Below are positions 1-10,740 of a DNA stretch of 64,000 nt, in pieces. Each line of letters starts with the position of its first letter. Position 1 is the first letter of the stretch. Origin of the DNA: Nannobrachium achirus (Eukaryota; Chordata; Actinopteri; Myctophiformes; Myctophidae); the NCBI GenBank assembly GCA_963921795.1, contig OY997640.1, positions 9,899,237 through 9,963,236 of the forward strand, given 5' to 3'. The position numbers were made by a program, and so were the translations under genes. A model generated the notes under the pieces. That model was not told the DNA's origin. It did not search any database and saw nothing but the letters and a program-made list of their open reading frames with translations.

Positions 1-76
1 GACGGCTCAAAAACGTAAATGCAACCGCCCGTTAGTCCTCCTCATGCCGCTCCTCCTCCTCCTCCTCCTCGCTGAC

Positions 77-349
77 CTGCCGTAGCGAATGGCGGCGGGC
101 AGGACCTTTATGCCCGCCTTCATCAGCTTCTGCATCCTCCTCTGCTCCACCACCTCCGGGGTCAGCTCGCCTTCGTGCTGCTGCTTGGGCTCCTCCTCCT
201 CCCCCCTGTGGCCCCCGACGACGACGCTGCCGTTTTCGGGGGCCCATCGGACGGTCTTGGGGGCCTTGAAGCGGGGCGCCGGCCTCTCCGACGGAGGCCC
301 GCCGCCGCCGCCCCCCTCCTCCCCCTGCTCTGGGATGGCTTGATGGACA
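77..349 (-). CDS. limch1: limch1 coding exon 10 (probable, weakly conserved)
   Basis: The exon continues the frame of exon 9 exactly (phase 2 in): (S)VHQAIPEQGEE, a Gly/Pro-rich stretch, APKTVRWAPENGSVVVGG, an acidic run, then TPEVVEQRRMQKLMKAGIKV and LPAAIRYG. The acceptor is CGTTCCCCAG and the donor CAG|GTCAGC (phase 2). I do not recall a confident counterpart in the short human isoform, so it may belong to a longer isoform. GC content and (GGA)n-type runs are high. An alternative acceptor inside the exon (AGAGCAG) would change the frame relation to exon 9. Confidence 0.62.
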
Positions 350-512
350 CTGGGGAACGTATGGTTTATGGCAGAGGGTGATGTGATGTAGGGGCTAGAG
401 AAAGCGTGTCTTTCTGCATGCATGATGTGTTCTTTTCTGTTTTTATCCCACGTTTTTGTAACCCATTTTTTATTTCGCACAGTGATAATTGCTGATAATT
501 GCTGGAAGTGTA

Positions 513-746
513 AAGGCCCATTCCCACTGGGCCAGATAACAGATAAAAAAAAATCTCCAGATATTTTTCCATTCAAAGTGGATGGTAGATACAGATAAAA
601 AAAATATCTACCACAGATATTTGCCAGAGATACTTTTATCTGTGGCAATTTTTTTTTTATCTGTATCTACCATCCACTTTGAATGGAAAAATATCTGGAG
701 AAAGAGATTTTTGTATCTGTTATCTGGCCCAGTGGGAATGGGCCTT
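513..746. mobile_element. MITE with long inverted ends (TAA target, Harbinger-like?)
   Basis: The two halves are near-perfect inverted repeats beginning AGGCCCATTCCCACTGGGCC, about 95 bp per arm, so the element folds on itself. It is flanked by TAA on both sides, which fits a 3-bp PIF/Harbinger target, but this is weak evidence. It lies in limch1 intron 9. Confidence 0.6.
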
Positions 747-1146
747 AATCCTGGGCGCTACTCTCCCTCTCTGGGGAGATCGACAAACTGTGCTCATGCT
801 TCCTTCAATGCACAAGGAGGCCAAGCCGCTTCTTCTCACCTGACAGGGGGGAGTTTCCCCGGTTGGACGTATAGTGTGGAAGGAACACGTCATTCCAACC
901 AGTTCCTTTCCCCTCCCATCAGGCCAGGGGGAGGCAGTATAGAGACCAGGATTAAGGCATGTTTTTTTTGTGAGGGTACCTATCCTAAGGGACATGGGGA
1001 GAACATGCAAACTCCACGCAGAAAGGCACTTTCGCCAACCCCGCGTAGGGTGTGGGCGCTGATGGCGTGGAGGAGAGAACGCGCCCCCCAAGCGCCCACA
1101 GCGTCCCCAGCGGGAATCGAACCCAGGACCTTCTAGCTGTGAGGCT
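747..1146 (-). mobile_element. tRNA-derived SINE with V-SINE-like core (degraded head)
   Basis: Read on the minus strand it contains the B-box-like GGGTTCGATTCCCGC (1110-1124) and the conserved core GTGGAGTTTGCATGTTCTCC. It is the same family as 13456-13842. The tRNA-like head is truncated near 1146. The low-coordinate part (747-955) is the family's 3' part. Confidence 0.65.
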
Positions 1147-1300
1147 TTTTTGTTTGTTAATAATAATATTAACTGGAGAAAAAGTGGCGGAAGAAGAGAA
1201 AGTACGATATCAATGAGTGGCCTTTGCCACTTCGTGGCTTGGCCACTAATAATATTATTATTATCGTAGGCAGGTTGTGCGACGTGCGTGAACTCACTAC

Positions 1301-1508
1301 CTCCTCTGGTCGCCCCCCTCCTCGGGGCGGGGCTTGCGGCGCGGCGCGGGGACGTAGGCGGTGGCGTTGCTGCGGTTGGGGAGGAACTGGTTGAAGGGTA
1401 CGAAGCTCCGGGCCTCGGCGCTGGCCTGGACCCGTCTGGCCAGCATGTCGTCCCTGCGCACGTCCGGCTTCTTGTTGGCGCCGTCGGCCTCCGAGTCGCT
1501 GCCTCGCC
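1301..1508 (-). CDS. limch1: limch1 coding exon 9 (NQFLPN / YVPAP motif exon)
   Basis: The exon encodes a linker of about 69 residues with [42 protein letters not shown] and an Arg/Lys-rich end. In LIMCH1 and LMO7 the motif NQ(F/Y)LPNKS.....YVPAPLRKK is conserved. Here the Leu after YVPAP is Arg and the basic tail is proline rich. The acceptor is CGTCCACAG. The donor is taken as GTAGTG (phase 2); a GTGAGT three bases on would also be possible but would introduce a stop codon (TAG) in the frame. Confidence 0.92.
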
Positions 1509-1559
1509 CTGTGGACGGATGAATGTTATGAGACACACGGGCACGGACACACTTTAGGC

Positions 1560-1936
1560 CAGTGTTTCTCAACCTTTTTTCTGCATGGGCACACTTTTCA
1601 TGTCCCAGAATCCATGGGCACACCAACATAATACGGGGGTGTAAATATCGTCACTGTCGGGACGAAACCTTGTATCTCCAAGTTTCGAATGTGTACGTTT
1701 CTTCGCAAAGTAAAGCCTTTGCTTCATCATACAAGGCTGTCGCACAACAGTAGTGAAAACATTAGAAAAAAAAACAGTAGAAGCGGTAGAAAACAGCAGA
1801 TCTACAAGTTTCACTAGTTTAAATCATTTTAAAAATGATAAATACAATACTGGCTTTCAAGCAGTTTCAAGGGGCACACTTGACCCTTCTCAGGGGCACA
1901 CCAAAGGTCCCCAGGCACAGTGGTTGAGAAACACTG
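1560..1936. mobile_element. non-autonomous hAT (CAGTGTTTCTCAACC family)
   Basis: The ends CAGTGTTTCTCAACC and GGTTGAGAAACACTG are inverted repeats. The 8-mers ctttaggc and ttttagac flank it (6 of 8 match). It contains the left part of MITE B and half of the shared palindrome. A second copy is at 7011-7406. Confidence 0.8.
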
Positions 1937-1944
1937 TTTTAGAC

Positions 1945-2383
1945 CAGTGGTTCTCAAACTTGGGGTCGGGATCCCAAGTGGGGTCCCCAAATTATTTTGT
2001 GGGGTCCCCAGTTGATTAGCTTAATGTAATTTTTCCCCTTACTCAACGGTAAACAAACCAACACACGGTATAAGTGTATACAGGGTATCTGCACATTTAT
2101 ACAGTGACAATTTAAGGAATTTCAAGACCGTTTTGATACCAAACTGGCCAAACTGTCAAATATTGAGTAAGCAAGAGGCGAACATTGTGAAAATGGCTCA
2201 CAACGCCTCGCGTTGTGAGGCGTTGTGAGCATGTAGATCTGCTATTTTCCCAATATTTATCTGTGGATCCGAGTCACATTAAATGTAATACCTACAATTC
2301 CAAGTGCTTGTCAGGGTGGGGGTCCCCAGTTCAAATATGTTTATTTTTGGGGGTCACCGCCTAAAAAGGTTTGAGAACTCCTG
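1945..2383. mobile_element. non-autonomous hAT, family E
   Basis: The ends are CAGTGGTTCTCAAAC and GTTTGAGAACTCCTG. Flanking 8-mers are ttttagac and cattagac. The first of these is also the right-hand duplication of the neighbouring hAT at 1560-1936. A palindrome of the shared type is at 2188-2250. Confidence 0.8.
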
Positions 2384-2391
2384 CATTAGAC

Positions 2392-2904
2392 CAGTTACTT
2401 CTCTCAAACCTTTTCCTGCATGCCGAGGAACCCCCACATTGATATACTGTATATATCGTTGTTGTCGGGTGCAAATCTTGTATGTCCAAAACGGTTCGTT
2501 TTGTATTTCTCTTTTTAAAAATGATTTAAAATAGTGAAAAGAGCAGATCTACAAGCACTGACTCGTTATGCACAGATGTGGCAATATGTAATGTATATGT
2601 ACTGTATATATAGCACTTTAAACCACACTTTTATACACTTTACAATGCTGATGGGTGTTGTTTACCGTTGTTTCCTTCTTGTGTGTTTGTGGGTGTTCAT
2701 ACTGTATATGGTGCACAGACAAATTCCTATCAACTACGTTGAAATGGCCAAAAAGTTATTGAATCTTGAATCTTAAATCTTAAAGCTGGTAGATCTGCTA
2801 TTTTCACTAGTTTTGTGCGACAGTTTTGTATGATGAAGCAGGGCTAAAAGTACTATTTTGAAACTTGGAGATACAAGGTTTCTGCCCGACAGTGACGATA
2901 TGTG
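2392..2904. mobile_element. hAT end, MITE B and LINE tail, nested
   Basis: A third hAT-like end (CAGTTACTTCTCTCAAACC) starts directly after the previous target duplication. From 2455 to 2904 an inverted MITE B follows. Its palindrome is split by about 220 bp (2562-2785) ending in repeated GAATCTT units, which looks like a 5'-truncated LINE tail. Confidence 0.55.
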
Positions 2905-3078
2905 TCCGTAGACGCCAGGGACCTCCCCAAAAGAGAAGAACTAAATTATTCAAAAATGTCCAAATATTTTTCTAATATGTTTCTAAATAGCTGTGAGCTT
3001 GTAGATCTGCTGCTATGTTAACCCATTTAGGCCTGAACACATTATGACGCAATATTTTATGCTTTAAATATAAAAAAA

Positions 3079-3609
3079 ATGGCCTATATGGGGAGATGCG
3101 TCATGGCCCAAGGAATCCAGGGAAAAAATATTTTTAATTTTCCGACCTACGGTTCAAGAGTTACAGGCCAAAACGTAAAGTGGGGTGTTATGGCGCCACC
3201 ATGCGGCCAAATGACACAATTATTTTTCATTTAATCCTTGAAATCATTATGAACCTCCTCTCCAAGTCTTGAAACTCTAGCCCCTATGGTTTGCGAGAGA
3301 CAAATAATTGAATGTGAGTTTTTGCGATTCCCATTATAAGTCAATGGGGAAAATTAATTCACTAATAAATTAATATCAATTAAACTATAGAACCTTTCTC
3401 TTAGAAAAGTAATAGCCCACGATTCCCGAGTAAGCCGGTCGATTTGACATATGGCGCGAGTGTGTGGTGGCAAAACTGTGGGACTAGTGGCGTGCCGAAG
3501 TTTAGGAAGTTCAGGCTACATACACACACACACACACACAGACACACAGACACACAGACACACAGACCCACACAGCCACGTATAGGGAGCCTGTGCTTCA
3601 CACAGCTCC
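3079..3609 (+). repeat. interspersed repeat O (copy 1), unclassified
   Basis: It is nearly identical to 60503-61040, with only scattered single differences. It sits in an A-rich site of family A and lacks the extra 5' part seen in copy 2, so it looks 5'-truncated, as retroposons are. It contains a (CA)n/(GACA)n tract near its 3' end. Family unknown. Confidence 0.7.
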
Positions 3610-3682
3610 AAAAATAGCAGATATACAAGCTCACAGCGTGGCACCGAGTGCCGCGCTGCGAGCTTGTAGATCTGCTATTTTT
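3610..3682. repeat. shared palindrome, GCGGCAC-loop type
   Basis: An imperfect hairpin with arms AAAAATAGCAGATATACAAGC and GCTTGTAGATCTGCTATTTTT and a centre built on GGCACCGAGTGCC. It is one of about 40 copies in the window. Confidence 0.85.
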
Positions 3683-4026
3683 GAAAAATCGTGAAAATTA
3701 GAATTTTGACCCGATTCTATAAGTGTCTTTTGAATCCTTCTAAGATTTTTGGAAAACAACCTGTTTCTATGTCAGCAATCTGGCCAGCCATCGTCAAAGA
3801 AAAGGTCCTTTTCACTTAGTTAGTCTGTTCTTGAGAGACTACTATGTCAGCGGTTCTCAAACCTTTTCATGTGAAGGACCCCCAAAATGACATGCATTTG
3901 GCCACGGACCCCCATCTCAAAATATTTAGTTCCAGGGACAACCCAGAAGCAAAATTTGAGTTACAAACGTTCGCTTTGAAAATACATATATTCAAAGATT
4001 TTCACACATTTTCATGACTTTTTTTC

Positions 4027-4099
4027 AAAAATAGCAGATCTACAAGCTCGCAGCGCGGCACTCGGTGCCGCGCTGTGAGCTTGTATATCTGCTATTTTT
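4027..4099. repeat. shared palindrome, GCGGCAC-loop type
   Basis: Same hairpin as 3610-3682 but with the arm variants exchanged (GATCTACAAGC on the left, GCTTGTATATC on the right) and centre GGCACTCGGTGCC. Confidence 0.85.
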
Positions 4100-4440
4100 C
4101 ACTGGTTAAAGCATTCCATAATTCTAGGCCTAAATGGGTTAACTCATTTTGCTAGGGACCCACTGGACCCACGCCCCAAGGACCCTGGCCCTGGGGGTCC
4201 TCGTGACCCCACTTTGAGACCCAATGGATTATACATCCACCAGCAACGTAACCACAAACCTGCACTATCAGTTCAAAATATACAGTACACAACCACTGTA
4301 CTGCATCCTTGCAATGATGCAATTTTAGGCAGCGATGGGAAATAACTAACGGAATTGATTTAAAAATGATACTGTTTGTTTTTAGGATCACTGAACGGCC
4401 TTGCACCTGTTTATATTTAGGAGCCTCTGACCCCTTACAA

Positions 4441-4879
4441 CAGGGGTCTTCAACAGGGGGTCCGGGACCCCTAGGGGGTCCTCAGAGTTACTACAAATCT
4501 TTGTGTGATAGAAATTCTTTTCTCTGTTTTTACCACATGAACCCTAGCATCCATATTCTGACAACTTTAGCCAAAAATAGCCGATCTACAAGCTCACAAC
4601 GCGTCGCCTCGCGCAGCGAAGCGTTGTGAGCTTGTAGATCGGCTTTTTTTTTTTTTTTGTGTAGAAAAGAGCAGACTAAGTACATAGTGAAAAAGGTAGG
4701 TCGTGGCGGTTCAAGTGGTTAAATATCTGAAAACACAAATGGACATGGATCCAAAATACACTGATGATTGTGCTGTCAAACGATGAAACTATATGGAATC
4801 TATGAACAGGTTGTGGGGGTCCCTGCTTTATGTCTCTCAACTAAGGGGTCCTTGACCTGAAAACGTAGAAGACCCCTGC
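4441..4879. mobile_element. non-autonomous hAT, family D (intact ends)
   Basis: The ends are CAGGGGTCTTCAAC and TAGAAGACCCCTG, with a perfect 8-bp target duplication ccttacaa (4433-4440, 4880-4887). A piggyBac-type element (about 4533-4718, right TTAA kept) with the shared palindrome is nested inside. The same nest is present in copies 26873-27326 and 57963-58404. Confidence 0.9.
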
Positions 4880-4974
4880 CTTACAACCCTCCCTGGCTGT
4901 ACTCTTAGGTCAGCAGATACTGTACTGTACATTTTTACTCAAGGTCCCTGGAACAAGGCTAGTAAAGGAAGGCA

Positions 4975-5580
4975 ATAAATAGGGCATTTGCTGCAAGGGC
5001 TCCACTTCTGTGGAATAAACTTCCATTGGAAATTAGACAGGCTACCTCAGTGTCCTCTTTTAACCCTCTTTTAAAGTCTAATTTTGAATATAATGGCTTT
5101 TAACTAGAAGGAATGGATAGACGTTTTATTCTTTTGCTTTCACAACCATTAATTTTCTTTTATTGTCCCTTTTATGTTCTTATTTCTACCACTTTTTGTG
5201 GTCACATGTTCAGATACTGGATTCTGATTGGCTTAAAACAGTGGTAAATCAGTCAAAAACCTTGAGTTGGCTCATGGACCCCGCCCACTGTTGTGTTGAA
5301 TGATTGTAACTAAATAACCTTGCAAGTTAAAACTGTGTTTTCTTTCATTTATATGGTAGAAGTGGTAGAAAAGCAATTTACCATTCAAGGGTCGTGGGTT
5401 GTTGGCTGATTTACCACTGTTTTGAAACAGTGGTAAATCAGCCAACAACCCACTCCCTCTCATGGTAAATGGCTTACTTCTTTCATTGAATTTCTTTGTT
5501 TGTTTCTATGTATGTGAAGGACTTCATACAGTAACCTGTTTTTGAAAAGTGCTATACAAACAAAGCTTATTATTATTGTC
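4975..5580 (+). mobile_element. LINE (L2-like) 3' end, interrupted
   Basis: The segment 4990-5060 resembles the end of a non-LTR reverse transcriptase reading (LWNKLPLEIRQA). The 3' end TGCTATACAAACAAAGCTTA plus TTA repeats is typical of L2-type tails. About 260 bp (5222-5485) carrying a separate palindrome interrupts it. Confidence 0.6.
5394..5456. repeat. palindrome of a second type
   Basis: Arms GTGGGTTGTTGGCTGATTTA and TAAATCAGCCAACAACCCAC enclose CCACTGTTTTGAAACAGTGG, so the whole stretch is an almost perfect hairpin. Part of the arm sequence (AAAACAGTGGTAAATCAG) also occurs near 5236. It is unrelated to the common palindrome. Confidence 0.75.
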
Positions 5581-5589
5581 ATTATTATT

Positions 5590-5855
5590 GTTGTCTACGC
5601 CAGGGCGAAGGCATGGCCGAGAAAAGAGATGTTTTTGCCCTTGTAAGTCTGTCCGTGTGTCAATCCGTCCTTTTATCTGTCTGTGTACAGCTAACCTTCA
5701 GCATGGTTGGCCCGATGGAGGTGAAACTGTGTACGCTCACTGCCTGGATGCCAGAGCAGAACCTCTCATTTTGCTTTTGCTTTTTTTTTCCTTTTTTTTT
5801 TACTGGCCCACAATAAGTTACCAGGCCTGGTGGAGACCTGTGCTCGGAGGAGTGA
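5590..5855. repeat. interspersed repeat P fragment
   Basis: It shares CTGGATGCCAGAGCAGAACC with 56230 and the end segment GGCCCACAATAA ... GGAGACCTGTGCTC with 57648-57690. It is a widespread element of unknown class. Confidence 0.45.
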
Positions 5856-6442
5856 TTATTATTATAAGTACATTTACTCAAGTAGGCTACTGTGCTTTGG
5901 CATTCTTTATTTTACAACTTAAAAAATATATATACTTTATACATCTATTCCACTACATTTCATAGGCAAATAATGTACTTACTACGTTGTACTACACTGC
6001 AGTTTTTGGACAGCTTTAGTTAATTACTAGTTACCTTGCAACTCTACAAAGACAAATCTCTTCTACTCCATTTTGACCTAGATTCAAGAAATCCTAGCTT
6101 TCGAGCGCAACTACATTGTAAACGAGGGCCTGCCCCTCAATGGTACCTCTGAGTTTTAAATGATGGTAATTATGATGATGCAGATAAATAAAATGTGCTG
6201 CACCATTACATTTACCAAGCATACAGTATGTCCGTATAGGGAGTCAATACTGTAGATCTAGTATTACAGAACAGAAAACAGGCACTCACCAGTAACAAAT
6301 ATCTAAGTCTTTACTCTTTGTACTGTAAGTCAAAAAGACACAAATGTCATTTCAAATGCTGCGAGGTTCAAATTAAACTGCCAATTTGCTTTTGAGGACA
6401 TATATTTGCCTGATAGGTCTAATTACAGCATCCATGATGCAG
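5856..6442. other. no gene; family S fragment then unassigned AT-rich sequence
   Basis: 5866-6055 belongs to a repeat with AAGTACATTTACTCAAGTA that is also seen at 10138-10262, 60015-60125 and 62100-62335. The rest shows nothing recognisable. Confidence 0.4.
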
Positions 6443-6449
6443 GGTGAGA

Positions 6450-6732
6450 CAGGGGCGTCACAAGGGGGAGGGGAGTGGGACTGAGTTACCAGGGCCCAAG
6501 GTGGAGGGGCCTTCATTATTTTATACTTTAGCTATTGAAAAATAGCAGATATACAAGCTCACAGCGCGGCACCAAGTGCCGCGCTGCGAGCTTGTAGATC
6601 TGCTATTTTTGAAAAGTCGTGAATGTGTGTGCAAATCTTTGAATGCACTCGGTGCCGCACTGTGAGTTTGTAGATTTGCTATTTTTCAATAGTTAAAGTG
6701 CCCAGGGCCCAGAATTTGGTGCGACACCCCTG
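6450..6732. mobile_element. non-autonomous hAT, family J
   Basis: The ends are CAGGGGCGTCACAAGG and GTGCGACACCCCTG. GGTGAGA is repeated on both sides. It carries a shared palindrome (6538-6610) and half of a second one (6641-6686). Confidence 0.75.
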
Positions 6733-7010
6733 GGTGAGAGACAGAGGGCTCAGCCTCAAATGAAGTGAGGGGGCAATACAGTATAAATTATAGGTTATAG
6801 GAGGTTGAAGGGCTTGTGACCCATGTACATCTGGAACGCATTAGTGTCACACTAGATTCGAACCACTTTAGCCATCATTTTATGCCTTTAACTATTACAA
6901 AATAGCAGTGCCGCGCTGTGAGCTTGTGCTATTTTTCAATAGCCAAAGTATAAAATAATGGTTAAAATGGCGGTACACACTATGCTGGGAACGTGGATAT
7001 ATACGTGGGC

Positions 7011-7406
7011 CAGTGTTTCTCAACCTTTTTTCTGCATGGGCACACTTTTCATGTCCCAAGAATCCATGGGCACACCAACATAATACAGGGGTGTAAATAT
7101 TGTCACTGTCGGGAAGAAACCTTGTATCTACAAGTTTCAAATTTGTCAGTTTCTTCGCAAAGTAAAGCCCTGCTTCATCATGCAAGGCTGTCGCACAACA
7201 GTAGTGAAAACAGCAGATCTACAAGCACACAACACCTCGCACCGCGAGGCGTTGTGTGCTTGTAGATCGGCTGTTTTCACAAGTTTAAATCATTTTTAAA
7301 ATGATAAATACAATACTGGCTTTCAGGCCGTTTCAAGGGGCACACTTGACCCTTCTCAGGGGCACACCAAAGGTCCCCATGCAGGCACAGTGGTTGAGAA
7401 ACACTG
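7011..7406. mobile_element. non-autonomous hAT (CAGTGTTTCTCAACC family)
   Basis: Same family as 1560-1936, with ends CAGTGTTTCTCAACC and GTTGAGAAACACTG and a complete palindrome at 7208-7275. The flanks carry a longer imperfect direct repeat (CTATGCTGGGAACGTGGATA near 6979 and 7414). The 8-mers next to the ends match poorly. Confidence 0.75.
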
Positions 7407-7699
7407 CAGTAGGCTATGTTGGGAACGTGGATATTCCTGCTTCGCTAGACACACAGCTGCATCCCAGCAGCACTGCTGTCAACATGGAAACCCACAAACA
7501 GGATGCCAGCGTCTCTTTCCTGCGCGCACACACGCGCATGAGAGAGAGAGAGAGAGTGTGTGTGTGCATGCACTAGATAGCTGGATGTTGACCTCACTGA
7601 AACTTTTGCAGGTTTAACTCCCTGAGAGGATTGCTACGGAGACGGACAGCTGCAGCATTTGGGACGCACGCGCGCACGCGCGCACGCACACAGACTGAC

Positions 7700-7703
7700 G
7701 CCT

Positions 7704-7770
<67 letters not shown>

Positions 7771-7792
7771 GAGACAGACAGACAGACAGAGA
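7700..7792. repeat. (GACA)n microsatellite
   Basis: About 20 tetranucleotide units with one interruption, next to (CGCA)-type repeats at 7668-7690. Confidence 0.95.
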
Positions 7793-8068
7793 CATGCAGA
7801 CACATGCAGTGACAGTTAGCGCGCAGCTGTTGTCCCCATGGCCAGCCAGTCTAGCATAGCAGCACACCAAGGTTACAAAGCTAACACATTAGCAACCAAA
7901 TGTCCAGCTAACGTGGTATAGTTGTGGGTTTTTGGGCTTTGTTAGTAAAGTGTAAGTGCTTATCTTGGCTTGTGTTTCTTAATGTTGTTTAAACTAGTGG
8001 TTGTCAAACATGTTCATGTCAATTTAATATGTATTTGTCCACGGACCAATAGCCAACGTATACAGTAT

Positions 8069-8334
8069 ATCGTCGTTTGTCGGGTGAAAACCTTGTATGT
8101 CCAAAACCGCTCGTTTTACATTTATCATTTTAGAAATGATTTAAACTAGTGAAAACAGCCGATCTATAAGCACACAACGCCTCGCGGTGCGAGGCGTTGT
8201 GTGCTTGTAGATCGGCTGTTTTCACTACTTTTGTGCGACTGCCTTGTACGATGAAGCAGCTAGGGCTTTACTTTGCGAAAGAACGTACAAATTGGAAACT
8301 CGGAGATACGAGATTTCCACCACACAACGACGGT
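8069..8334 (-). mobile_element. MITE B, complete copy with central palindrome
   Basis: The ends CGTCGTTTGTCGGGTG and its degraded partner near 8320-8332 flank a perfect-arm palindrome (8148-8222). The target is TA-rich (AGTATAT on the left, GGTATG on the right). The whole element has imperfect inverted ends about 35 bp long. Confidence 0.75.
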
Positions 8335-8555
8335 ATGTTTAAAGTGCTCATGTGGCCTATTATAGTCGCTTCTTTTGGTCTTGTTTTCATAGACCTGGTA
8401 GCTTATTTCTCTCGCAAAATGTGGCAACGCTGCTTTAGAGGTCCCACTGACCCTGGAGGAGAAAGAGACACGGTGAGGTTGTTCTGCTCTGTTCTACTTC
8501 CACTACTGTACCTCTCCTCTCCACCAGAACAATGTTCTACTTCCACTATAATAGT

Positions 8556-9400
8556 CAGGCACGTGCACACATAGACATCAAAAGGGGCTTGAGCCCTTGC
8601 CCTTTTATTTGTCTGTAAAAAGTGCCCTCTCCAGAGCATGAATGCAGTTTTTCACTATGGTGAAAGAAATGCAAACACCCTCTTTCCATGCCATACCTGA
8701 AGGCAGCATTCAAGAGAATTGCCTTGTCCAAACTCTCCCGAACTCGAATGCAGCATCTTATGTTGAAAGAATTGCCCTACGCTGTGTCTTGCTTGGTCTT
8801 CCTCCTCGGGCCCACCTTACTGATCATCACCACAAAAGCGTGGGGTGGCTCAAAGTAGCTGACAGAGTACAGCATCTTGCAATGATACACCTCCAAGATA
8901 CCCATGTACCTGACAAACTACTTCCTAAAGGTCAAAGATGTTCACGATCACAACACCAGAGGCAGCTCCACTAATCATGTTCAACGTAGATTTAACACTA
9001 ATATAAACAAGGCTCTAACTGCTATACCACCAACATGTGGAAAGCCCTTCCACAAGCCTTCAAGGAGAGCAAATCCCTAGCCTCCTTCAAAATCGGTATG
9101 AAAAGTAACCTTCAGGCGGCTGCTACCCGTGACTTGTAAATAGACTAAGCACCCATGATCCCCCCACCCTTTTTTTCTGCCATTGTATTTGATGTTATGC
9201 TTTTTCTGCTTTTGAAATTGATGTTATCCTAGATAAAGTACAATGTTCTATCCGTCTGTCTTTCAATGTTGTACCGTATGAGATACTGAAAGTGTGGTTC
9301 CTGTGGAAATAAGAATCGGCTTTCTAGGATCTCCTTTTAGTTGACCTTGTACCAGTGATTTGTACTGTACTTTTTTCTATTGCAAACTTCTAATAAATTC

Positions 9401-9442
<42 letters not shown>

Positions 9443-9640
9443 GTGTAGAAATCCATGCCATACGCCACATTTCCAGTATTGACTTGATTATGCTTAGTTC
9501 AGTGTGGTATCAAGCACCGAAAATAGCCGACCGCCAAGTTCTCACCGCGTTGTGAGCTTGGAGGTCTGCTATTTTCAATATTTTCACCAAAAGACCCTTT
9601 TAGAAATGTCAGCCCCTGCCTCTCTAACATTCTCTGGTCC
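8556..9640 (+). mobile_element. non-autonomous hAT, family F, split by a LINE
   Basis: It starts CAGGCACGTGCACACATAGAC and matches the family to 8780, then resumes at 9440 through the F-type palindrome (9520-9575) to about 9635. The expected right end CTCTGCACGTCCCTG is altered. The LINE 3' end (8782-9440) interrupts it. Confidence 0.65.
8782..9440 (+). mobile_element. LINE 3' end with (AATC)n tail
   Basis: Readings such as HKSVGWLKVADRVQHLAMI and MWKALPQAFKESKSLASFK resemble the C-terminal end of a CR1/L2-like reverse transcriptase. A 3' UTR ending TAATAAATTCTTC plus (AATC)n follows. Same family as 48000-48452 and 24550-24712. Confidence 0.65.
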
Positions 9641-10384
9641 TTTCTCTAGAGCGCTGCTGCGGGGCTGCGGTGTCGGCGCACAGCCGCACACACACATACT
9701 GTAGTTATGGTTGCCGCTCTGAGAAATGGGTCCATAGGCTACCTCTCCTCTCCACTGGAACAATGGGAGGAACAATGGGGAAAATAACTTGCTCAAGGGC
9801 ACCCCAACTCGGCTATGGTAGGCGAGGGAGGGTAACATTCACCTTCCCCACCCCGGGGAGATTGGGCTTTCTTTCTAAAGGAGGGTGGACAGTCTTCACT
9901 GCAGTCACTTGCAGTTTTGTTTTGTTCTTTATTTAGAGTAGAGTACAGTACAGTTTAAGATTCATTTACACTCCGTTGTGTGAGGGTGAAATAACGACTA
10001 GCAAAGAAACAACAACAAAAAAAGAAAAAAAACGTTGCGGTGTGATGTTTTGTTAGCTTGTAGATGTGCTCTTATTTTGGGGGGGGGGCATGCAATACTG
10101 TATAAATTATAGGTTATAGGAGGTTGAAATGCAGTGGTGGAAATAAATACACTTACTAAATACATTTAATCTACTACATCTCAGAGGCAAATATTGTACT
10201 TTTACTCCACAACAATTATTTGAAAACTTTACTAAGTTACTTTGTAGTTTTTGATTATTAATACAAAACATACATTAACCACTTCAGCCCTATTATACAT
10301 TTCAGCCATTTGAAAATAGCAGATATAGAACACGTGTGAAATGAGACATTCTGCATAATGAATAATTTGACTTTTGGGTACTTT
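9641..10384. other. no gene; unassigned and repeat fragments
   Basis: 9740-9885 resembles part of a fish SINE/LINE (CTTGCTCAAGGGCACCCCAA). 10138-10262 is a family S fragment. 10276-10335 is a family A left end with half a palindrome. The remainder is unassigned. Confidence 0.4.
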
Positions 10385-10740
10385 AAGTACATTTCGAGAA
10401 CACCAGAAAAACTCGCCCTAAAACACAGTCGCCTCAGGCGTCTATGTGGCGGAGTGGCAGAGCGGTCTCTGCCAAGTATTCCTAAATGTAACCTTGGTAA
10501 ACCATGCCTAAACGGTTAAACCTAACTTATTCCTAACCTTAACCTCAGCGAAACTCTGCCAAAACCCAACCCTCTTCCTAATCTTAACTTCAGTAAAACT
10601 ATGCCAAACCCTAAAGTTATTTTGAACATTATATTCAGCAAAACAAATACAAGAATACCAGAACTGACCCACGAGTGGCCGGCATGAGGTCGGCGGGAAG
10701 AAAAAAATAAGGCGAGCATTCCGGTTGCCCATTTTGATGC
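10385..10740. repeat. interspersed element Q (copy 1)
   Basis: It matches 63298-63750 along its length: ACTCGCCCTAAAACACAGTC at the left and GGCGAGCATTCC at the right. The middle is a degenerate run of CCTAACCTTAACCTC units. In copy 2 the ends are clearer inverted repeats. Confidence 0.6.

Larger units (their letters stand above)
3022..4138. mobile_element. piggyBac-type non-autonomous element (family A), nested
   Basis: TTAA flanks both ends (3018-3021, 4139-4142) and the inverted ends are CCCATTTAGGCCTGAA and TTCTAGGCCTAAATGGG. Both features fit piggyBac. It carries two shared palindromes (3610-3682, 4027-4099), an O repeat (3079-3609) and a CAGCGGTTCTCAAACC hAT-like segment. A related copy is at 55380-55957. 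Confidence 0.75.

Noticed and set aside
1-648. A 213-residue open frame on the minus strand as a single-exon gene
   Set aside because: Only 77-349 is supported by splice sites and frame continuity with limch1 exon 9; the rest is intron and MITE sequence.
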